Shown: positions 4,761-6,025 of the stretch, piece by piece | Layout of the letters: every line of letters starts with the position of its first letter | Position numbering within the stretch: the stretch's first letter is position 1 | DNA from: an uncultured Spirochaetia bacterium | GTDB taxonomy: Bacteria > Spirochaetota > UBA6919 | Assembly (NCBI GenBank): GCA_913053665.1 | Contig: CAJXGR010000212.1 | Coordinates: 1 to 6,025 of the forward strand | Length of the DNA: 6,025 nucleotides | Reading direction: 5' to 3' | Made by a program: the position numbers and the translations under genes | Notes under the pieces: generated by a model | What the model was told of the DNA's origin: nothing | The model's input: only the letters and a program-made list of their open reading frames with translations | The model's database searches: none

Positions 4761-6025
4761 AGGGTCATCAAATATGTCTCGATAAATACAATAGTTTGAT
4801 CTGGTCCCGACAATGGAAGAGATTGTTATTATCCATATTAATTCTCTTTATATCAGTCACATACCCTGAAAGCACCAAGAGTTTTACCGTAACCCACATA
4901 CTTATCCCAATGGATAAAAGCCAGAGCAACCATCTGAAGGCTTATGGCCTGGTTATTTATGCTTTGTCATTGGGTGACAAGGGTGAATGGCTTCTAAACT
5001 ATCGTGGAGGCAGTTTCTTACTTCCCGGCAAGGATATTATAAAGGAAAAAGCTTCCCTGATGAATGTCACCTATGAAGTCGTCAATAAAGAAGACATCCA
5101 AAGAGTCTATCAGACTATTGAGCAAGGCAACATGAGCCGGATTGAACTTCTTAAAATGCCTAAAATCGCCGTCTACACCCCTCCCGGCAAAGAACCCTGG
5201 GATGATGCGGTGACCCTCGTTATGGCCTACGCGGAAATCCCGTATGACAAAATATGGGACCCTCAGGTTTTTAATGGGGATCTATCAAAATATGACTGGC
5301 TCCACCTCCATCACGAGGACTTTACCGGCCAATATGGGAAGTTTTTTGGCTACCAAAGAGCCGATTGGTACATCAAGAAAAAGATCATTGCCCGTAAGTT
5401 GGCTGAGAAAGCAGGATTCAAGTCCGTACAGGGGTTCAAAGGGTTTATAGCAGAGAAAATCAGGGCCTACGTGAAGGGAGGAGGTTATCTATTCGCCATG
5501 TGCTCCGCTACGGATACGATAGATATAGCCCTTTCAGCCAACGGTGTACGAAGCGATACGGGATATTTATCCGATAGAAATATGATCGAACAAATCAACC
5601 ATAATATGGTAGACATTATTGAGAAACCCATTGACGGCACTCCAGTTGACACCAACTATCAAAAGAAGCTGGATTTCAAGAAAACCTTTGCCTTCCAAAA
5701 CTTCACCCTATACACGCAATATGACAAGTATGAACATTCAAGCATTGATGTGGACATACGAAAAGAGGGCCTTGAGACCCCCGATACCTTCCAGCTCTTT
5801 GAGTTCTCGGCCAAGATCGACCCAATCCCCACTATGCTTAACCAAAACCATGTTTCGGTAGTGAAAGGCTTTTTAGGACAAACAACAGCTTTCTATAGAA
5901 GGTATATAAAGGCTGGGATCACTATTTTAGGTGAAACAGTACATACAAACCGTGTTAAGTACATTCATGGGCAGATCGGTCGGGGTACTTTTACCTTCTA
6001 TGCAGGCCATGATCCGGAGGACTAT
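4757..6025 (+). CDS. exported protein of the 'asparagine synthetase B'-labelled family (3' end cut)
   Basis: An uninterrupted frame of 423 codons runs off the window. The ATG overlaps the prfB stop as ATGA and has no strong ribosome site, which suggests translational coupling. After a basic stretch, a hydrophobic segment at about 23-35 (LLLSILILFISVT) looks like a signal peptide or anchor; the n-region of 22 residues is long, so the true start could be later. Landmarks are ILIPMDKSQSNHLKAYG (48-64), WLLNYRGGSFLLPG (78-91), PWDDAVTLVMAYAEIPYD (147-164), HLHHEDFTGQYGKF (183-196), GGGYLFAMCSATD (241-253) and FEFSAKIDPIPTMLNQNH (348-365). I recall these blocks from Bacteroidota proteins labelled asparagine synthetase B, but no N-terminal nucleophile Cys or ATP-pyrophosphatase loop is present, so that label is probably wrong. 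C249 after a hydrophobic strand resembles a class I amidotransferase-like nucleophile elbow (inference). About 40 C-terminal residues are probably missing. Confidence 0.8.
   Translation, partial: MKGHQICLDKYNSLIWSRQWKRLLLSILILFISVTYPESTKSFTVTHILIPMDKSQSNHLKAYGLVIYALSLGDKGEWLLNYRGGSFLLPGKDIIKEKASLMNVTYEVVNKEDIQRVYQTIEQGNMSRIELLKMPKIAVYTPPGKEPWDDAVTLVMAYAEIPYDKIWDPQVFNGDLSKYDWLHLHHEDFTGQYGKFFGYQRADWYIKKKIIARKLAEKAGFKSVQGFKGFIAEKIRAYVKGGGYLFAMCSATDTIDIALSANGVRSDTGYLSDRNMIEQINHNMVDIIEKPIDGTPVDTNYQKKLDFKKTFAFQNFTLYTQYDKYEHSSIDVDIRKEGLETPDTFQLFEFSAKIDPIPTMLNQNHVSVVKGFLGQTTAFYRRYIKAGITILGETVHTNRVKYIHGQIGRGTFTFYAGHDPEDY

Noticed and set aside
5244..5861. Two short plus-strand open frames inside the exported-protein gene
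   Set aside because: They lie in another frame within the continuous 423-codon frame that begins at 4757, and their translations look like out-of-frame noise.

Overview
The window is bacterial chromosomal DNA with moderate A+T content and strong AAGGAG-type ribosome binding sites. It holds five protein genes and no RNA gene, insertion sequence or CRISPR array that I can see. In order they are lipA (lipoyl synthase, minus strand); a solo bacterial XPB-type DNA helicase (plus strand); a small secreted protein built from SFPD repeats, of the septoil-knot/DUF6150 type (minus strand); prfB (release factor 2, plus strand, with its programmed +1 frameshift intact); and the start of a large exported protein of the family often labelled 'asparagine synthetase B' (plus strand, cut by the window end at base 6025).

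Host: my best guess is Spirochaetota. A full-length bacterial XPB of the kind known in spirochaetes and actinobacteria sits beside ordinary TTGACA/TATAAT-like promoters and strong Shine-Dalgarno sites, and the lipA is not of the Bacteroidota type. The septoil-knot protein and the asnB-like protein are families I associate mostly with Bacteroidota, so that phylum or a relative is the main alternative. This is inference from recall, not a search.

Layout: lipA and the helicase gene diverge from a 452-bp spacer. The spacer carries two good plus-strand promoter candidates that share an 11-bp core, a perfect 9-bp-arm palindrome between them, and a second inverted copy of part of that palindrome, which looks like a small REP-type dispersed repeat. 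The helicase and septoil-knot genes converge over a short spacer with a modest hairpin. The septoil-knot gene and prfB diverge from about 157 bp that hold a promoter candidate and an inverted repeat. prfB overlaps the asnB-like gene by 4 bp (ATGA), so those two are probably co-transcribed and translationally coupled.

The genes do not form one pathway: cofactor synthesis (lipA), DNA transactions (XPB), translation termination (prfB), and two exported proteins of unknown role. The items most worth a second look are the septoil-knot protein with its probable disulfide, an eight-G tract just before the helicase Walker A motif, the palindromic doublet upstream of the helicase, and the mislabelled exported protein coupled to prfB.
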